Origin: Bog-473 sp963840435
Lineage (GTDB): Bacteria > Actinomycetota > Acidimicrobiia > Acidimicrobiales > RAAP-2
Direction: 5' to 3'
Assembly: GCA_963840435.1 (NCBI GenBank)
Contig: CAWIYY010000020.1
Location: 1 to 64,000 of the forward strand
DNA: 64,000 nt
In this document: piece after piece, positions 18,147 to 29,247 of the stretch
How positions within the stretch are numbered: position 1 is the stretch's first letter
How the letters are laid out: every line of letters starts with the position of its first letter
Translations under genes and position numbers: made by a program
The notes under the pieces: generated by a model
Database searches by the model: none
Seen by the model: the letters and a program-made list of their open reading frames with translations, nothing else
What the model was told of the DNA's origin: nothing

Positions 18147-19430
18147 TCAGGTTCTTCTCGGCCGGTACGCCTTCGCCCTCGCCACCGCGACTTTCCTGGT
18201 CCGGGCAATGCGACCGGCGGTGGGCGGATGCTCCGGCGGCAACCATCTCCATCGCCCGGGTCCCCCCACGATCCTCCAGCCGCCGTTCGTCTTCATGTCG
18301 TGGTGCGCCGGGCACAAACGGACCAGGTTGCCCAGGTCGGTCTTGCCGCCCTGGGCGAAATCGACGTCGGCATGATCCGTCTCGAGACCGAGGCGCTTGC
18401 CACAGCCAGGGACGACGCAGGTCCGGTCGCGCACGACGAGTGCGGCCCCGACGCGTGACGGAATGGTGCGGGTCGAAGAAGTCACCGCAGTGACGTCACG
18501 GCCCGAGGTGATGACGAATTGCGCTGTGGCCTCGCCCAGCAGTTCGGTCGCCATCTCGAGCGACACCGGACCGACACCCTCGATTTCGCAGGTGTCGCCC
18601 CGGCGCAGACTGCCGCGCCGGAGCGCTGCGGCGTCGACGATCACCAGCGCATGCGCCTGCCCGGCCTGCGGGACGTTGTCGCTCCCGGTGCCGAGTAGCT
18701 CGAGAAATGCGTCGAGCCGGTGAGCCGACAACGACTCCCCCTCCACCGAGCCCGCCTCCTTCCAGCGCGCCTTGGCCCGCGCCTCCAGACGGGGCCCCAC
18801 CCGGGACCACGCCACCTCGTCGCAGAGGAACTCACCCCGGATACCCCCGTGCTCGTCCTGATGCCAGTCGAAGTGACGGGCCGCCCGCACCCTCGCCCGG
18901 CGCTGGCGGGCGGACTCGTTGCTGCGCGCCGCGCACTTGGCCCTGCTGGCCGCGTCGGCCAACTCCTTGTGGCTGGACTCTCCCACCGCCATCTCCACCA
19001 GCTCGGGCAGCGAGTCGGGGGCGCTCAGGGCGGCGTCGCTCAGCACTTTCAGCTCGGGAGCCGAGAGGTGGCCGTCGCGCAGGGTCCGGGCGAGTGCCGG
19101 CTCCGCGGCCGCACGCTCGGCGGCGGCCAGGCGGGAGCGAGCGGCCCCGGCCGACGACCCGGACGCCGCGGCCAGCCAGTCAGCACCGCAGGCGTGACCC
19201 GTCTTGGCGAAGGCACCCGTCTCCATGACCCGAGGGGTCAGACGGGCCACGCCCGACGCCACGATGCGCTCGGCCTCGGCCAGAAGATCGACCAGGGCGA
19301 CGGCCTCGTCGCCGGAGATGGCGCCGGGAGCGACCACCCGCACCGCCCGACGGAGGGTGCGCACCGCGCCGGTCACCTCGTCGATCAGTGCCGTCCCATC
19401 TGTTCCCGCCGCAACTGCACCTGCCGCCAC
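18147..19430 (-). CDS. DUF222/HNH endonuclease-domain protein (13E12-like)
   Basis: The 427-residue product has the actinobacterial DUF222 architecture: an Ala/Glu/Arg-rich helical region followed by a C-terminal HNH nuclease fold. The nuclease part shows CVVPGCGKR, ETDHADVDFAQGG and NLVRLCPAHHDMK, which supply the paired cysteines and catalytic His/Asn/His residues. Such genes are multi-copy in mycobacteria (REP13E12) and are found near or inside mobile elements, but their role is poorly known. No terminal repeats or integrase are visible. The start is GTG. Confidence 0.8.
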   Translation of the reverse strand: MAAGAVAAGTDGTALIDEVTGAVRTLRRAVRVVAPGAISGDEAVALVDLLAEAERIVASGVARLTPRVMETGAFAKTGHACGADWLAAASGSSAGAARSRLAAAERAAAEPALARTLRDGHLSAPELKVLSDAALSAPDSLPELVEMAVGESSHKELADAASRAKCAARSNESARQRRARVRAARHFDWHQDEHGGIRGEFLCDEVAWSRVGPRLEARAKARWKEAGSVEGESLSAHRLDAFLELLGTGSDNVPQAGQAHALVIVDAAALRRGSLRRGDTCEIEGVGPVSLEMATELLGEATAQFVITSGRDVTAVTSSTRTIPSRVGAALVVRDRTCVVPGCGKRLGLETDHADVDFAQGGKTDLGNLVRLCPAHHDMKTNGGWRIVGGPGRWRWLPPEHPPTAGRIARTRKVAVARAKAYRPRRT

Positions 19431-19491
19431 ACCGGCAGAGTACGGAGTGGTTGTGACAAATCGCCGGGCCGCTGACGGGTGGATCGAGCGA

Positions 19492-20671
19492 CTAACTCAA
19501 CGCCCCCGACTCGCGCAGCTTGGCGACCGTTCCCTCTTCCACGCCCCACTCGACGAGCGCCGAGATCGTGTCCGCCCCGGGCGGTGACGGCGCCGAGGAC
19601 ACCCCGGAGGGCGTGCGGGAGAAGCGGGGTGCGGGCGCCGGCTGCACCACGCCCTCCACCTCAATGAACGTCGAGCGGGCCACGTTGTGCGGATGCAGGT
19701 GCGCCTCCCAGGGAGAGAGCACCGGTGCGACGCATGCGTCAGATCCCTCGAAGATGGCCGACCATTCATCCCGGGTCTTCGTGCGGAACAGAGCGCTGAA
19801 GCGCTCCTTGAGCGCCGGCCAGTCCGCCCGGGACATCTGGGCCGGCAACGTGGGGTCGTCCGCCAGCCCGAGACCTTCGAGCAACCTGGCGTAGAACTGC
19901 GTCTCGATCGCACCCACGCCCATCCACTTCCCGTCCGACGTCTCGTAGACCTCGTAGAAGGGCGCGCCCGTGTCGAGCATGTTGGCGCCACGCTCCTCGT
20001 TCCAGATCCCGTGGAGGCGGAAGGCGTGGATCATGGTCATGAGGAGGGCCGACCCGTCGGTCATGGCGGCGTCGACGACCTGACCCTCGCCCGAGCGCGC
20101 CGCCGTCGAGCAGCGCGGCCACCATGCCGAAGGCGAGCAGCATCCCTCCGCCGCCGAAGTCGCCCACCATGTTCAACGGGGGCACGGGGTTGGAGTCGGC
20201 GCGGCCCATGGACCAGAGGGCGCCGCCGATGGAGATGTAGTCGATGTCGTGCCCCGCCATCGGAGCCATCGGACCGTCCTGACCCCAACCGGTCATGCGT
20301 CCGTAGACGAAGCGCTTGTTGCGGGCCAGGCACTCGTCGGGCCCGATGCCCAGGCGCTCGGTCACGCCGGGACGGAAGCCCTCGACCATGCCGTCGGAGC
20401 GCTCGACCAGGTCGAGCACGAGCGACACGGCGTCGGGGTTCTTCAGGTCGATCCCCACCGACGGCCGTGACCGGTTGAGGAGGTCCCAGTACGGGCCCTG
20501 CCCCGAATTCCTGAACTGCTCCCCCGCTTCGACGGCACCGGGCGCCGCGCGCTCCAGCCGCAGCACCGAGGCGCCGGCGTCGGCCAGCATCATGCAGGTG
20601 AAAGGGCCCGGACCGATCCCCGCCAGCTCGATGATCTTGATCCCGTGCAGCGGTCCGTTGCGCTCAGTCAT
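19492..20671 (-). CDS. mcr: Alpha-methylacyl-CoA racemase / family III CoA-transferase (frameshifted)
   Basis: The first part starts MTERNGPLHGIKIIELAGIGPGP and carries the racemase signature GHDIDY, so the enzyme probably racemises 2-methyl branched acyl-CoAs rather than transferring CoA. The second part continues with MTDGSALLMTMIHAF and GVGAIETQFYARLLEGLG in another frame. One extra base in the GC tract at 20094-20104 separates the two; without it the gene would be one frame of about 392 codons. Both halves are well conserved, so a sequencing indel is more likely than decay. It is divergent from galK. Confidence 0.85.
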
Positions 20672-20757
20672 CGCAGGATCGTGTCCCGGGATCCCGGCAC
20701 CGGTCAAGCCCGGACCCATGCCGCGCCGACGCCGGCACGCCGCGCCAAGCTGGGGTC

Positions 20758-21805
20758 GTGCCCACTGCCCGCGCACCCGGCCGGGTCACCATCATCGGCG
20801 ACCACACCGACTACAACGCAGGTCGCTCGCTCCCCATGGCCATCGACCTGGCCACCGAGGTGCAATTCACCCCCAAGCCGGGGAGCTTCCTCGTCGGCGT
20901 CGAGTCCGACCAGTTCCCCGACGACCCCTTCGAGGTCCCACTGGGCGACCCGGACCGACTGGCTCCCGCTCCCGCCGGACGCCCTCCTGGCGGCCGGGCT
21001 CCTGCGTCTCCGTCCGCCACCGGACGGCGCGGGCGGGCGGATCGAGGTGACCAGCACCATCCCGGTCGGGGCCGGCCTCTCGTCGAGCGCCGCCTTCTCG
21101 GTCGCCTTGCTCCTCGCCCTGGGCCACGATCCCGATCCCCTGGCACTGGCCCGCACCGAACAGGAGGCGGAGCGGGCGACGGGCGCGCACGTGGGCCTGT
21201 TGGATCCGCTGGCCATCGCCGGGGCCATCGCGGGGTGCGCGCTGGCCATCGACTTCCACACGCTCGCTACGCACCAGGTGGCGGTGCCCGACGAGGCGGC
21301 CTTCGTCGTCGTGCACAGCGAGGCACCACGCCTGCTCGTCGACTCGCCCTACGCCACCCGCCGGGCGGAGTGCGAGCGCGCCGCGCAGCAGCTCGGGCGC
21401 CCGCTGGGCCTGTGCGAGCTGAGCGACCTGAGCGGTTTGTCCGACGCGGTGCTGCGTCGCCGGGCCCGCCACGTGGTGACCGAGTGCGCACGCGTCCTCG
21501 AGGCCGAGCGCCTCCTCGAGCGGGGCAACCTGACCGCACTGGGTGAGGTCATGACCGAGGGCCACCGCAGCCTGGCCGCCGACTACCTGGTCTCCGTCCC
21601 CGCCGTGGACGAGCTCGTCCAACAGCTCCTGGCGCAGCCGGGCGTCCTGGGTGCCCGCATGTCGGGCGGCGGTTTCGGCGGCTGCGTGGTCGCCCTGTGC
21701 CAACCCGACTCTCCGGCACTCGACCCCGGGGCACACGCGCCGCGGCGGGCCTGGAGGGTCAGCCCGTCGGCTGGCGCCGCGCTCCTGCAGCCGCCTGCGA
21801 GGTAG
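20758..21805 (+). CDS. galK: Galactokinase, GHMP family (frameshifted)
   Basis: GalK phosphorylates galactose at C1. The GTG-started first frame has APGRVTIIGDHTDYNAGRSLPMAID, the sugar-recognition motif. The second frame carries the ATP-binding IPVGAGLSSSAAFSVA and the C-terminal GARMSGGGFGGCVVAL, the three GHMP signatures in order. A one-base shift lies at about 20,950-20,980. At about 348 codons it is slightly short for a galactokinase, so a related GHMP sugar kinase is possible. Its end overlaps the trpD end on the other strand by about 47 bases. Confidence 0.8.
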
Positions 21806-22828
21806 CGACCAGGACGTCGAGCACACCAAGGGCCCGGCCGCTGTCGAGCGACTCGGCCGCCAGCTCCAGCCCGCCCTCGAGGTCGTCGGCCCGCCCGGCC
21901 ACCACCAGCGCCGCCGCCGCGTTCAGCACGCCGATGTCGCGCCGCGGCGCCCGTCTCGCCCTCGAGCACCGAGCGGATGGCCGCCGCGTTGAAGGCGGCG
22001 TCGCCGCCCCGCAGGTCGGCCAGGGTGGCCGGCGCCAGCCCGAGCGCGGCCGGGTCGACCCGCCACTCGCTGAGCTCGTAGTCGCCCGAGCCGTCGCCCC
22101 GCACCTCGAGCACCGTCGAGGGCGACGTGACGCTCAGTTCGTCGAGGCCGTCGTCCGCCCGGACAATGAAGGTACGCCGGCTGCCGGTGGACCCGAACAC
22201 GTCAGCCATGATCGGCGCCATGGCCGGGTCGCTCACGCCGACCAGCTGGTAGCGGGTGCGTGCGGGGTTGGTCAGGGGTCCGAGGAAATTGAAGACGGTG
22301 GGCACGCCGATCTCCGCCCGGACCGGGACCCACGAAGCGCATGGCCGGGTGGAAGGCCTGGGCGAAGCAGAAGCCCATGCCGGCCTCGGCCACACAGCGG
22401 GCCACACCCTCGGGGCCGACATCGAGGGCCACACCCAGCGCCTCGAGCACGTCGGCCGTCCCCACCGACGAGGACGCGGCGCGGTTTCCGTGCTTGCACA
22501 CGGCCACGCCGGCACCCGCCGTGATGAACGAGGCCAGCGTGGTCACGTTGATGCTGGCCAGGCGGTCACCACCGGTACCGACCAGGTCGACCACCACGTC
22601 GTCGGTGCCGAGGGGGCACGGCACGGCCGCATCGACCATGGCCCGGGCCAGCCCGGTCACCTCCTCCGCCGTCTCGCCCTTGGCGTGCAGCAGGGTCAGG
22701 AAGGCGCCCACCTGGGCCGGCGTGGCCTCACCACGGAAGACCACGCCCATGATCTCCTCGGCCTCGTCCTCGCGCAGCGGGGCGCGCTGGCTCAACCGGG
22801 CCAGCACCTCGGGCCAGGTCAGTGCCAT
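21759..22828 (-). CDS. trpD: Anthranilate phosphoribosyltransferase (two frameshifts)
   Basis: TrpD joins PRPP to anthranilate in tryptophan synthesis. The N-terminal frame has GTGGDRLASINVTT (PRPP loop) and KHGNRAASSSVGTADVLEALG; the middle frame resumes with VRAEIGVPTVFNFLGPLTNPA; the end frame reads IGVLNAAAALVVAGRADDLEGG and closes at a TGA at 21,759. One extra base at 22,324-22,327 (a GGG run) and one at 21,938-21,950 explain the breaks. No other trp gene is near; the ATG lies 12 bases after the acyl-CoA dehydrogenase stop. Confidence 0.88.
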
Positions 22829-22840
22829 GTCACTGCCACC

Positions 22841-24021
22841 TCAGTCCCACCAGAGGTCGCGGTCGAGCACGCCGCGGGCGATCAGACCCAGCTGCACCTG
22901 GGACGTGCCCTCGACGATGGTCAGCTGCTTGGCGTCGCGGTACCACTGCTCGGTCGGGTGGTCCTCCATGTAGCCGGCCGCACCGAGCAGCTGGACGGCC
23001 AGAGACGAGGCCCGCACGGCCAGCTCGGTGGCGTGGTACTTGGCCATCGAGAGGTAGGGCACGTACTCCTTGGTGAACTTGCCCTGGTCGGCCAGCACGG
23101 CCGCTCGGTAGGTCAGCAACCGGGCCGCCTCGATGTCGACCGCACACTTGGCGATCTCCCATTGGATCCCCTGGAAGTCGGCGATGGTCTTGCCGAAGGC
23201 GGCGCGCTGCTGCACGTAGTCGGTGGCGTACATGAGCGCGCCCTCGGCCAGGCCGATCCCTCGGGCCGCCACGATCGGCCGCATGGCGTTGAGCCCGAGC
23301 ATGGCCAGGCGGAAGCCGCCCACCTCCCCGATGACGTTCTCCGCCGGCACGTGGACGTCGGTGAGGAGGAGCTCGCCGGTGTCGACGCCGCGCACACCCA
23401 TCTTGTGGTCGGTCCGGCCCACGTCGACACCGTCCCAGGACCGCTCGACGATGAAGGCGGTGATGGAGTCGTGGGCCCGGCTGGTGGGCTCGCTGGTCTT
23501 GGCGAAGACGGTGTACCAGTCGGCCTCAGACACCCCCGACATCCAGCACTTGGTGCCGTTGAGCACCCAGCCGCCGGCCGACCCCGACCCCTCGTCGGGC
23601 ACGGCCCGGGTCCGCATGCCCATGACGTCGCTGCCTGCCTGGGGCTCGGACAGGCCGAAGGCGGCCTTCAGCCTGCCGTCGCAGATCCCGGGCAAGTAGC
23701 GCTGTTTCTGTTCCTCGGTGCCGGCGATCATGACCGGACCCGTCGGCAGACGGGTCAGGAGCAGCATCAGGGCGGCGGCATTGGAGTACTTGGCCACCTC
23801 CTCGATGGCGAGGGCCAGTCCCAGAATCCCGGCCCCCGAACCGCCGTACGCCTCGGGGATACACAGCCCGAGCAGGCCGGCGTCGCGGAACGCCTCGAAG
23901 AGATCGGTCGGGTAGGCGCCCTCTTGTCGATGGCCCGGGCCCGCGGCTTCACCTTGTCCTGGGCCAGGCGCCGCACCGAATTGCGGAGCTCGAGGAGCTC
24001 GTCGGAGAGGTCAAATTGCAC
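22841..24021 (-). CDS. Acyl-CoA dehydrogenase (frameshifted near N-terminus)
   Basis: This FAD enzyme introduces the alpha-beta double bond in acyl-CoAs. The GTG-started beginning, QFDLSDELLELRNSVRRLAQD, and the rest are in different frames. The later part has AFGLSEPQAGSDVMGMRT, CWMSG, and a C-terminal EGTSQVQLGLIARGVL holding the usual catalytic-base region. Loss of one base at 23,921-23,926 (DKEGAYP would be expected) accounts for the break. The full frame would be about 394 codons, the family norm. trpD follows after 12 bases. The specific acyl substrate is not evident. Confidence 0.88.
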
Positions 24022-24161
24022 CGGTGCAGGCTATCGGAGCTTCCAGCCAGGTATTTTCTGGCTCTTGACCCCCGACGAGCCCGAAAACCCCGAGACGCCA
24101 GAGTCAGCTCGAGCCGCTCGGGTCGGCCGCGGGGCCACCGCCGGCACCTCCTGTACCCCCA

Positions 24162-25869
24162 GTGCCCGACGGCGAGCCGGACGCCGTCGTCATGACCGAA
24201 CCCCCGAAGTCGCGGGCCGACCTCCAAGCCGAGTTGCGCAAGTCCAAGAAGAAGGACCGCAAGCGCAGGCACCGCTGGCGCCGGCGCATCCTCTACACGG
24301 TCGCCGTCTTCATCCTCGTCATCGCGGCCGGGGCCGGGGGCCTCTACGTGTACGCCAACTACCGCTTCGACCAGATCAAGAAGGTGCACTCCAAGCACCT
24401 CATCGCGCAGCCGGCCGACCCGCTGAAACCCTTCAACCTGCTCCTCGTCGGATCCGACTCGCGCGCCTTCGTCGACAACTCGACCCAGGTGCGCGCCTTC
24501 GGCAACGAGGGCGATGCCGGCGGCCAGCGCAGCGACGTGACCATGGTCGCCCGCTTCGACCCGGCCAACAAGACCGTCACCCTGCTCTCGATCCCCCGTG
24601 ACCTCTGGGTCGACATTCCGGGCAACGTTGCCGGCATCTCGGGCATGAACCGCATCAACGCGGCCTACAACTCCGGACCCGATCTCCTGGTACAGACGAT
24701 CGAGCAGGTGCTCGATGTCCCCGTCAACCACTACGCGTCGGTGGGCTTCCAAGGTTTCTCGGGCATGGTCAACGCGCTGGGTGGCATCACCATGGACTTC
24801 CCCACCCCGGTCAAGGACCAGTACACGGGGCTCTACGTGACGCAGACCGGCTGTCAGGTGGTCAACGGCACCACGGCATTGCAGCTCGTGCGTAGTCGCC
24901 ATCTCTACTACATGCAGGATGGCTACTGGCACTACGACGGCGAGTCGGACTTCAGCCGCATCCAGCGCCAGGACGCATTCTTCCGGGCCGTGCTCGCGAA
25001 GGTCAACGCATCGATCACCAACCCGCTGGCCATCAACAGCTTCATCGGCGCCTCCGTGGGCAACGTCACCATCGACGACACCTTGAGCCAGGCCGACCTC
25101 CTCCACATCGCCGAGATCTTCCGGGGCCTGCCCTCCTCTCATCTGGTCACCGAGACACTCCCCACCGTCGGGTACGTGACCAGCGGTGGGGCGGACGTGC
25201 TCGAGCAGGCACAGCCGTACGCGCAGAACATGATCAACGCCTTCAACGCCATCGGGAGCACCCCGCCCACGACCACGAGCACGACTCCCGCCAACGGAGC
25301 AAAGGGCAAGGGCAAGACCAAGAGCAAGGGCACGACGACGACGACCACGATCGCACCCGCCGTGCCGCACGGCGAGGTGACGGTGAACGTCCTGAACGCA
25401 TCGACGGTGAACGGGATCGCCCACGACACGGCGCAGCGCGCTCACCGATGCGGGCTTCAAGGTGGCCGAAATCGGCAACGCAACCCAGCTCAGCAGTGGC
25501 AGCGACTCCGAGATCCTCTACGGTCCGACGGGCTACGGCGCGGCCGTGTCGCTCGGGTCAACCCTGAGCGGCCCGATCACCTATGTGCCCGACCCCGACC
25601 TGAACGGCACGACCGTCTCGCTCCTGATCGCCGGATCGACCCTCACCGTGAACGGCTCAGGCACGTCGAGCACGTCGAGCACGTCGACCACCTCGACCTC
25701 GACGACGACCACGACCTACCCGGGTGAGACGACGACGACCACCACTATCCCCAGCGACGTCTACACCAACACCGAGCCGGAGCCGTGGAACCCCTACCCC
25801 TGCACCCTGGGCGCCCCGACAACGACGACCACGGTGCCGGTCAAGAAAGCGTTGAAGAAGAAGCCCTGA
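24162..25869 (+). CDS. LytR-CpsA-Psr family cell-wall ligase with LytR_C tail (frameshifted)
   Basis: LCP proteins attach teichoic-acid or arabinogalactan-type glycopolymers to peptidoglycan. After a basic cytoplasmic start a transmembrane helix spans residues 43-65. The extracellular LCP domain follows with NLLLVGSDSR, RSDVTMVARFDP, LLSIPRDLWVDIPG and LVRSRH. A Thr/Lys-rich linker leads to a LytR_C domain (VNVLNASTVNGIA) that changes frame at 25,430-25,442 through one extra base, then a Ser/Thr repeat tail ending in lysines. The start is GTG at 24162 or ATG at 24192. Confidence 0.87.
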
Positions 25870-25875
25870 ATCCGC

Positions 25876-26115
25876 TCAGGCCGACTTGCGACGCTGCCGC
25901 ACAATGCGCCGCCGCTCCCGCTCCGTCGTGCCACCCCAGACCCCCTCACGCTCTCGGTGGGCCAGAGCGTGCTCGAGGCAGGCCTGGCGGACCGGGCAGA
26001 CTGCGCAGACAGCCTTGGCCTCGGCCGCGTCGGCCTCGTCCTCGGAAACCGGGTAGAACGCCTCGACGTCGAGACCCCGGCAGGCTGCTTGCTTGCGCCA
26101 CGTGGTGGCGATCAT
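25876..26115 (-). CDS. WhiB-family iron-sulfur transcriptional regulator
   Basis: The 79-residue product has the four cluster-binding cysteines of WhiB proteins (Cys12, Cys37, Cys40, Cys46, with CAVC spacing), then GVWGGTTERERR, the beta-turn motif, and a basic C-terminus (RRRIVRQRRKSA) that contacts DNA. WhiB proteins bind a [4Fe-4S] cluster and sigma-factor region 4. The ATG has GAGGAAG about 8 bases upstream. The subtype cannot be fixed from this alone. It converges with the LytR gene with 6 bases between stops. Confidence 0.93.
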   Translation of the reverse strand: MIATTWRKQAACRGLDVEAFYPVSEDEADAAEAKAVCAVCPVRQACLEHALAHREREGVWGGTTERERRRIVRQRRKSA

Positions 26116-26282
26116 GGGAAACACTTCCTCTAAATTTGAATTACGGCGGGTACGGACATTCGCCCTGTTCGGGGGCCCTTTCGGCGGCATCGCCGATGGC
26201 ACCGGATCCGAATTCAGCGAACGAAGAGTATGACGCACACTTGGAGCGTCTGTAAAGATCTGCGCAACAGAATTGTCCCTGG

Positions 26283-26885
26283 TCAGGACCATTCTAAGGG
26301 CTTTGTTGTCCCATGCAGATCGCCGAGCAGCTCTCGGCGCACCTCGGCGGAGAGGACGGTCCGGGCCCGGTATTCGGGGTGCAGGGACTCGAGGGCGACG
26401 TCGGGGGCCCCGGCGAAGGCGGCCACCTCGGACTCGGAGAAGCGAAAGCGCAGGTAGTGGACCGCCGGGGTCACCGTGTCCCGGGTCAGGGCCGCCGCAT
26501 GTTCGGCCTCGGGCTCGCTGGGCACGACCTGGCCGCCGACGGAGATCCCGATCGCCCGCTCCATCCCGACCAGCCTGGGCAACCACTCCCGCAGCTCGGC
26601 CTCGGAGGTCAGCTCGATGAACAGCGTGGCTGACAACTCCCCCACCGCGGGCAGGAGCCGGTTGTAGATGTCGAGCTCGACCTGGATCGCCTCGTCGCTG
26701 ATGATCTTCTCGACCCGGGCCATCTCCTGGACCTGGAAGCGCACCGTGTCGAGGCACTCGAAGACCAGCGTCATGATCGGGCCAAGACCGACCCGGCGCA
26801 GCCGCTTGCGGGCAATCACCTTCGCCCGGTACCCCTCCCGCACCCGCTCGTAGGCCCGCAGGTCGAGGACATCGTCGACCGTCAG
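26283..26885 (-). CDS. DUF3501 family protein
   Basis: The protein matches the DUF3501 pattern: LTVDDVLDLRAYERVREGYRAKVIARKRLRRVGLGP, then FECLDTVRFQVQEMARVEKI and GELSATLFIELTSE. No biochemical role is known to me, but the family is regularly encoded with rubrerythrin and an HdrD-like Fe-S oxidoreductase, as here. The conserved region begins at a CTG (26885), with GGAGG 13 bases upstream, in frame just after the stop of the oxidoreductase; a GTG at 26843 is the first conventional start but would remove conserved residues. The true start is uncertain. Confidence 0.78.
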   Translation of the reverse strand: MTVDDVLDLRAYERVREGYRAKVIARKRLRRVGLGPIMTLVFECLDTVRFQVQEMARVEKIISDEAIQVELDIYNRLLPAVGELSATLFIELTSEAELREWLPRLVGMERAIGISVGGQVVPSEPEAEHAAALTRDTVTPAVHYLRFRFSESEVAAFAGAPDVALESLHPEYRARTVLSAEVRRELLGDLHGTTKPLEWS

Positions 26886-26906
26886 TCCCGCCGCCGCGCC
26901 TCCCGC

Positions 26907-28241
26907 TCACGACCGGCGCCCCTCACCATCGGCCTCGCCGGCGCCGTAGGCCCGGGCCAGCAATTGCATGGGGTGCTCGGGTCGCAGACCGGTCTCTTGG
27001 AGGATGGAACCGTTGGCCAGGTGGCAGTCGCCGCACACGACGTCGTTGCCGGCGGCCTCGACCTCCCGTCCGAGCGGCCCCGCCACCTTCCGGGCCAGCT
27101 CGTAGTTCTCCGAGCGGTAGCCCCAGGTGCCGTCGATGCCCGAACAGCGCTGCACCAGGGTGCACTTCACCCCGGCCTTCTTCAGCAGGTCCCGGCTCCG
27201 GAGTCCGGCGTTCTGGGCCTGGAGGTGGCAGGCCACGTGGTAGGTGACGCTCTCGGGCACTGAGCCGTCGGCCACGCCGGGGAACTCGTCGCGCAACTCG
27301 AAGGGGTCGTCGGGGTCCCGGTGGCGCTTCATCAGATACTCGGCCGGGTCATAGGTGTGCGAGGCCACCAGCTCGGCATCGGCCGACCCGACGTAGAGCG
27401 GGTAGTCCTTCTTGAGCACATAGGCGCACGTGGGCTGGGCCACGACGACGTCCTTGCCGGCGCGCACCGCCGAGGCCAGAGCGGCCACGTTGCGCCGGGC
27501 CACCTGCTCGAACCGCTCCACCTTGCCCGAATGCAGCCAGGGTGCCCCGCAGCACTTGGTGCCGCCGGGCACCGAGCAGGTGATCCCGTTGTGCTCGTAG
27601 ACCTCGACGATTGCCTTGCCGACGTCAGGCTCCATGTACTCCACGAAGCAGCTCGGGAAGACCGCGACCCTGCCGCCGGTCCCCGAGGCCGGGGCCCTGC
27701 CCCGCCGGCCCTTGAACCAGGTGGTGAAGCGCTGCTTGGCGTAGGGCGGCAGGAGACGCTCTGAGGCAATGCCGACCGTCTTGTCCATCAGCTTGCGCGT
27801 CCAGGACCCCGGCGTGCCGAGGGCCCAGTTGACCACCGGCTCCGCCAGGACCGAGGCACGCCCGATGGCGTCGGTCCGCCCGAGGAACTCGTCGGTGACG
27901 CGCTCCCTGACGCCCACCAGCTGCTTCTGGCGCACCGCGTGCACCCTGCTCATCAGGCGCGGGAAGTCGAGTTCCCACTCGTGCGGGGGCACGTAGGGGC
28001 ACTTCACGTAGCAGAGCTTGCACTGGTAGCACTCGTCGACGACCTGGTTGCGCTGGGCGTCGGTCAGCTTCTTGACGTCACCCTCGTTCTCGTCGATGAA
28101 AGAGAACAGCGACGGGAACGAGGGGCACAGGTTGAAGCAGAGCCGGCACCCGTGGCACAGGTCGAAGACGCGGTCGAGCTCCTGGCGGAGCGCGGCCGGA
28201 TCGAAGTACTTGGGATCGGTGGGGTCGTAGGTGGCGGTCAC
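26907..28241 (-). CDS. HdrD/GlpC-like iron-sulfur oxidoreductase
   Basis: Two ferredoxin-type [4Fe-4S] motifs lie near the start (CHGCRLCFNLCP and CYQCKLCYVKCP), followed by two CCG domains (TKCCGAP, and a later variant with CHLQ, RCSG and CGDCHLANG), an architecture shared with heterodisulfide reductase D and GlpC. It probably passes electrons, perhaps to the rubrerythrin encoded just upstream. The GTG at 28241 (VTATYDPTDPKYFDP) is chosen because earlier starts would lie inside rubrerythrin; 14 bases separate the genes. Confidence 0.86.
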   Translation of the reverse strand: MTATYDPTDPKYFDPAALRQELDRVFDLCHGCRLCFNLCPSFPSLFSFIDENEGDVKKLTDAQRNQVVDECYQCKLCYVKCPYVPPHEWELDFPRLMSRVHAVRQKQLVGVRERVTDEFLGRTDAIGRASVLAEPVVNWALGTPGSWTRKLMDKTVGIASERLLPPYAKQRFTTWFKGRRGRAPASGTGGRVAVFPSCFVEYMEPDVGKAIVEVYEHNGITCSVPGGTKCCGAPWLHSGKVERFEQVARRNVAALASAVRAGKDVVVAQPTCAYVLKKDYPLYVGSADAELVASHTYDPAEYLMKRHRDPDDPFELRDEFPGVADGSVPESVTYHVACHLQAQNAGLRSRDLLKKAGVKCTLVQRCSGIDGTWGYRSENYELARKVAGPLGREVEAAGNDVVCGDCHLANGSILQETGLRPEHPMQLLARAYGAGEADGEGRRS

Positions 28242-28255
28242 CGGGGCCGCTGCGC

Positions 28256-28675
<420 letters not shown>

Positions 28676-28691
28676 ATCTGTTGTTGCCTTT

Positions 28692-29156
28692 CTATCGGTG
28701 GTCTGTGGTCCTGGTGCTGTGATCCTGTCGGTCCTGCCCAGCCGTGCACTCGTCGCACAGTCCCCGGAAGACGACCTCCGCGCTGTCGACGGCGAATCCC
28801 TGCGCCGCCCGTCGCGACACCTGGAGCCCGGGGAACTCCGCCGCCAGGTCGCGCACCTTGCCACAGGAGCGGCACACCAGGTGGTGATGGCTGGTCTCGA
28901 CGTTGGGGTCGAAGCGGGCCTGGCCGGTCCCCACTTCCAATACCGAAATGGCGCCGAGGTCGGCCAGGTCGTTGAGGGTCTGGTACACGGTCTTGAGCGA
29001 GATGTTGGGCATCTCGTGGCGGACCCGCTCGTGCACCCGCTCGGCCGACGGATGGGTGGCGTCCCCCTCGAGAGCCCGGAAGATGCACTGGCGCTGGGCC
29101 GTGATCTTGCGACCGTGGGCCCGGAAGAGATCGGTCAGTGCGTCGGGTGACTGCAT
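28692..29156 (-). CDS. Fur/PerR-family metalloregulator
   Basis: The protein has a Fur-type winged helix (RKITAQRQCIFRALEG, PNISLKTVYQTLNDLADLG), the HHHLVCRSCGKVRDL metal-site segment, and two CxxC pairs (CRSC, CDEC) for a structural zinc. The frame extends to a TTG at 29207, but that part runs through a palindromic operator, so ATG at 29156 (MQSPDALTD) is preferred; ATG at 29189 is also possible. It heads the operon with rubrerythrin, the Fe-S oxidoreductase and DUF3501 and probably controls it. Peroxide sensing (PerR role) is inferred from that content. Confidence 0.9.
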   Translation of the reverse strand: MQSPDALTDLFRAHGRKITAQRQCIFRALEGDATHPSAERVHERVRHEMPNISLKTVYQTLNDLADLGAISVLEVGTGQARFDPNVETSHHHLVCRSCGKVRDLAAEFPGLQVSRRAAQGFAVDSAEVVFRGLCDECTAGQDRQDHSTRTTDHR

Positions 29157-29190
29157 GGCAGTGGTCACCCTAGCGGGAGCCGGCGCCATT

Positions 29191-29207
29191 TCGACAATCG
29201 TTGTCAA
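29191..29207. promoter_or_regulatory. Candidate Fur-box operator of the fur-rubrerythrin operon
   Basis: The stretch holds a perfect inverted repeat GACAA-TCG-TTGTC (29193-29205), extended to 7-3-7 with one mismatch, the size and form of a Fur-family operator. It is 35 bases upstream of the preferred fur ATG and in the right place to cover a promoter. Autoregulation is the simplest reading. Confidence 0.6.
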
Positions 29208-29247
29208 AGTCGGGCCGGAACCTGAGCCCCGGCGGCCCGGATCGCTC

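Noticed and set aside
23949..25478. 509-codon minus-strand frame opposite lytR
   Set aside because: Lies fully opposite a gene with clear LCP motifs and has no recognisable domain.
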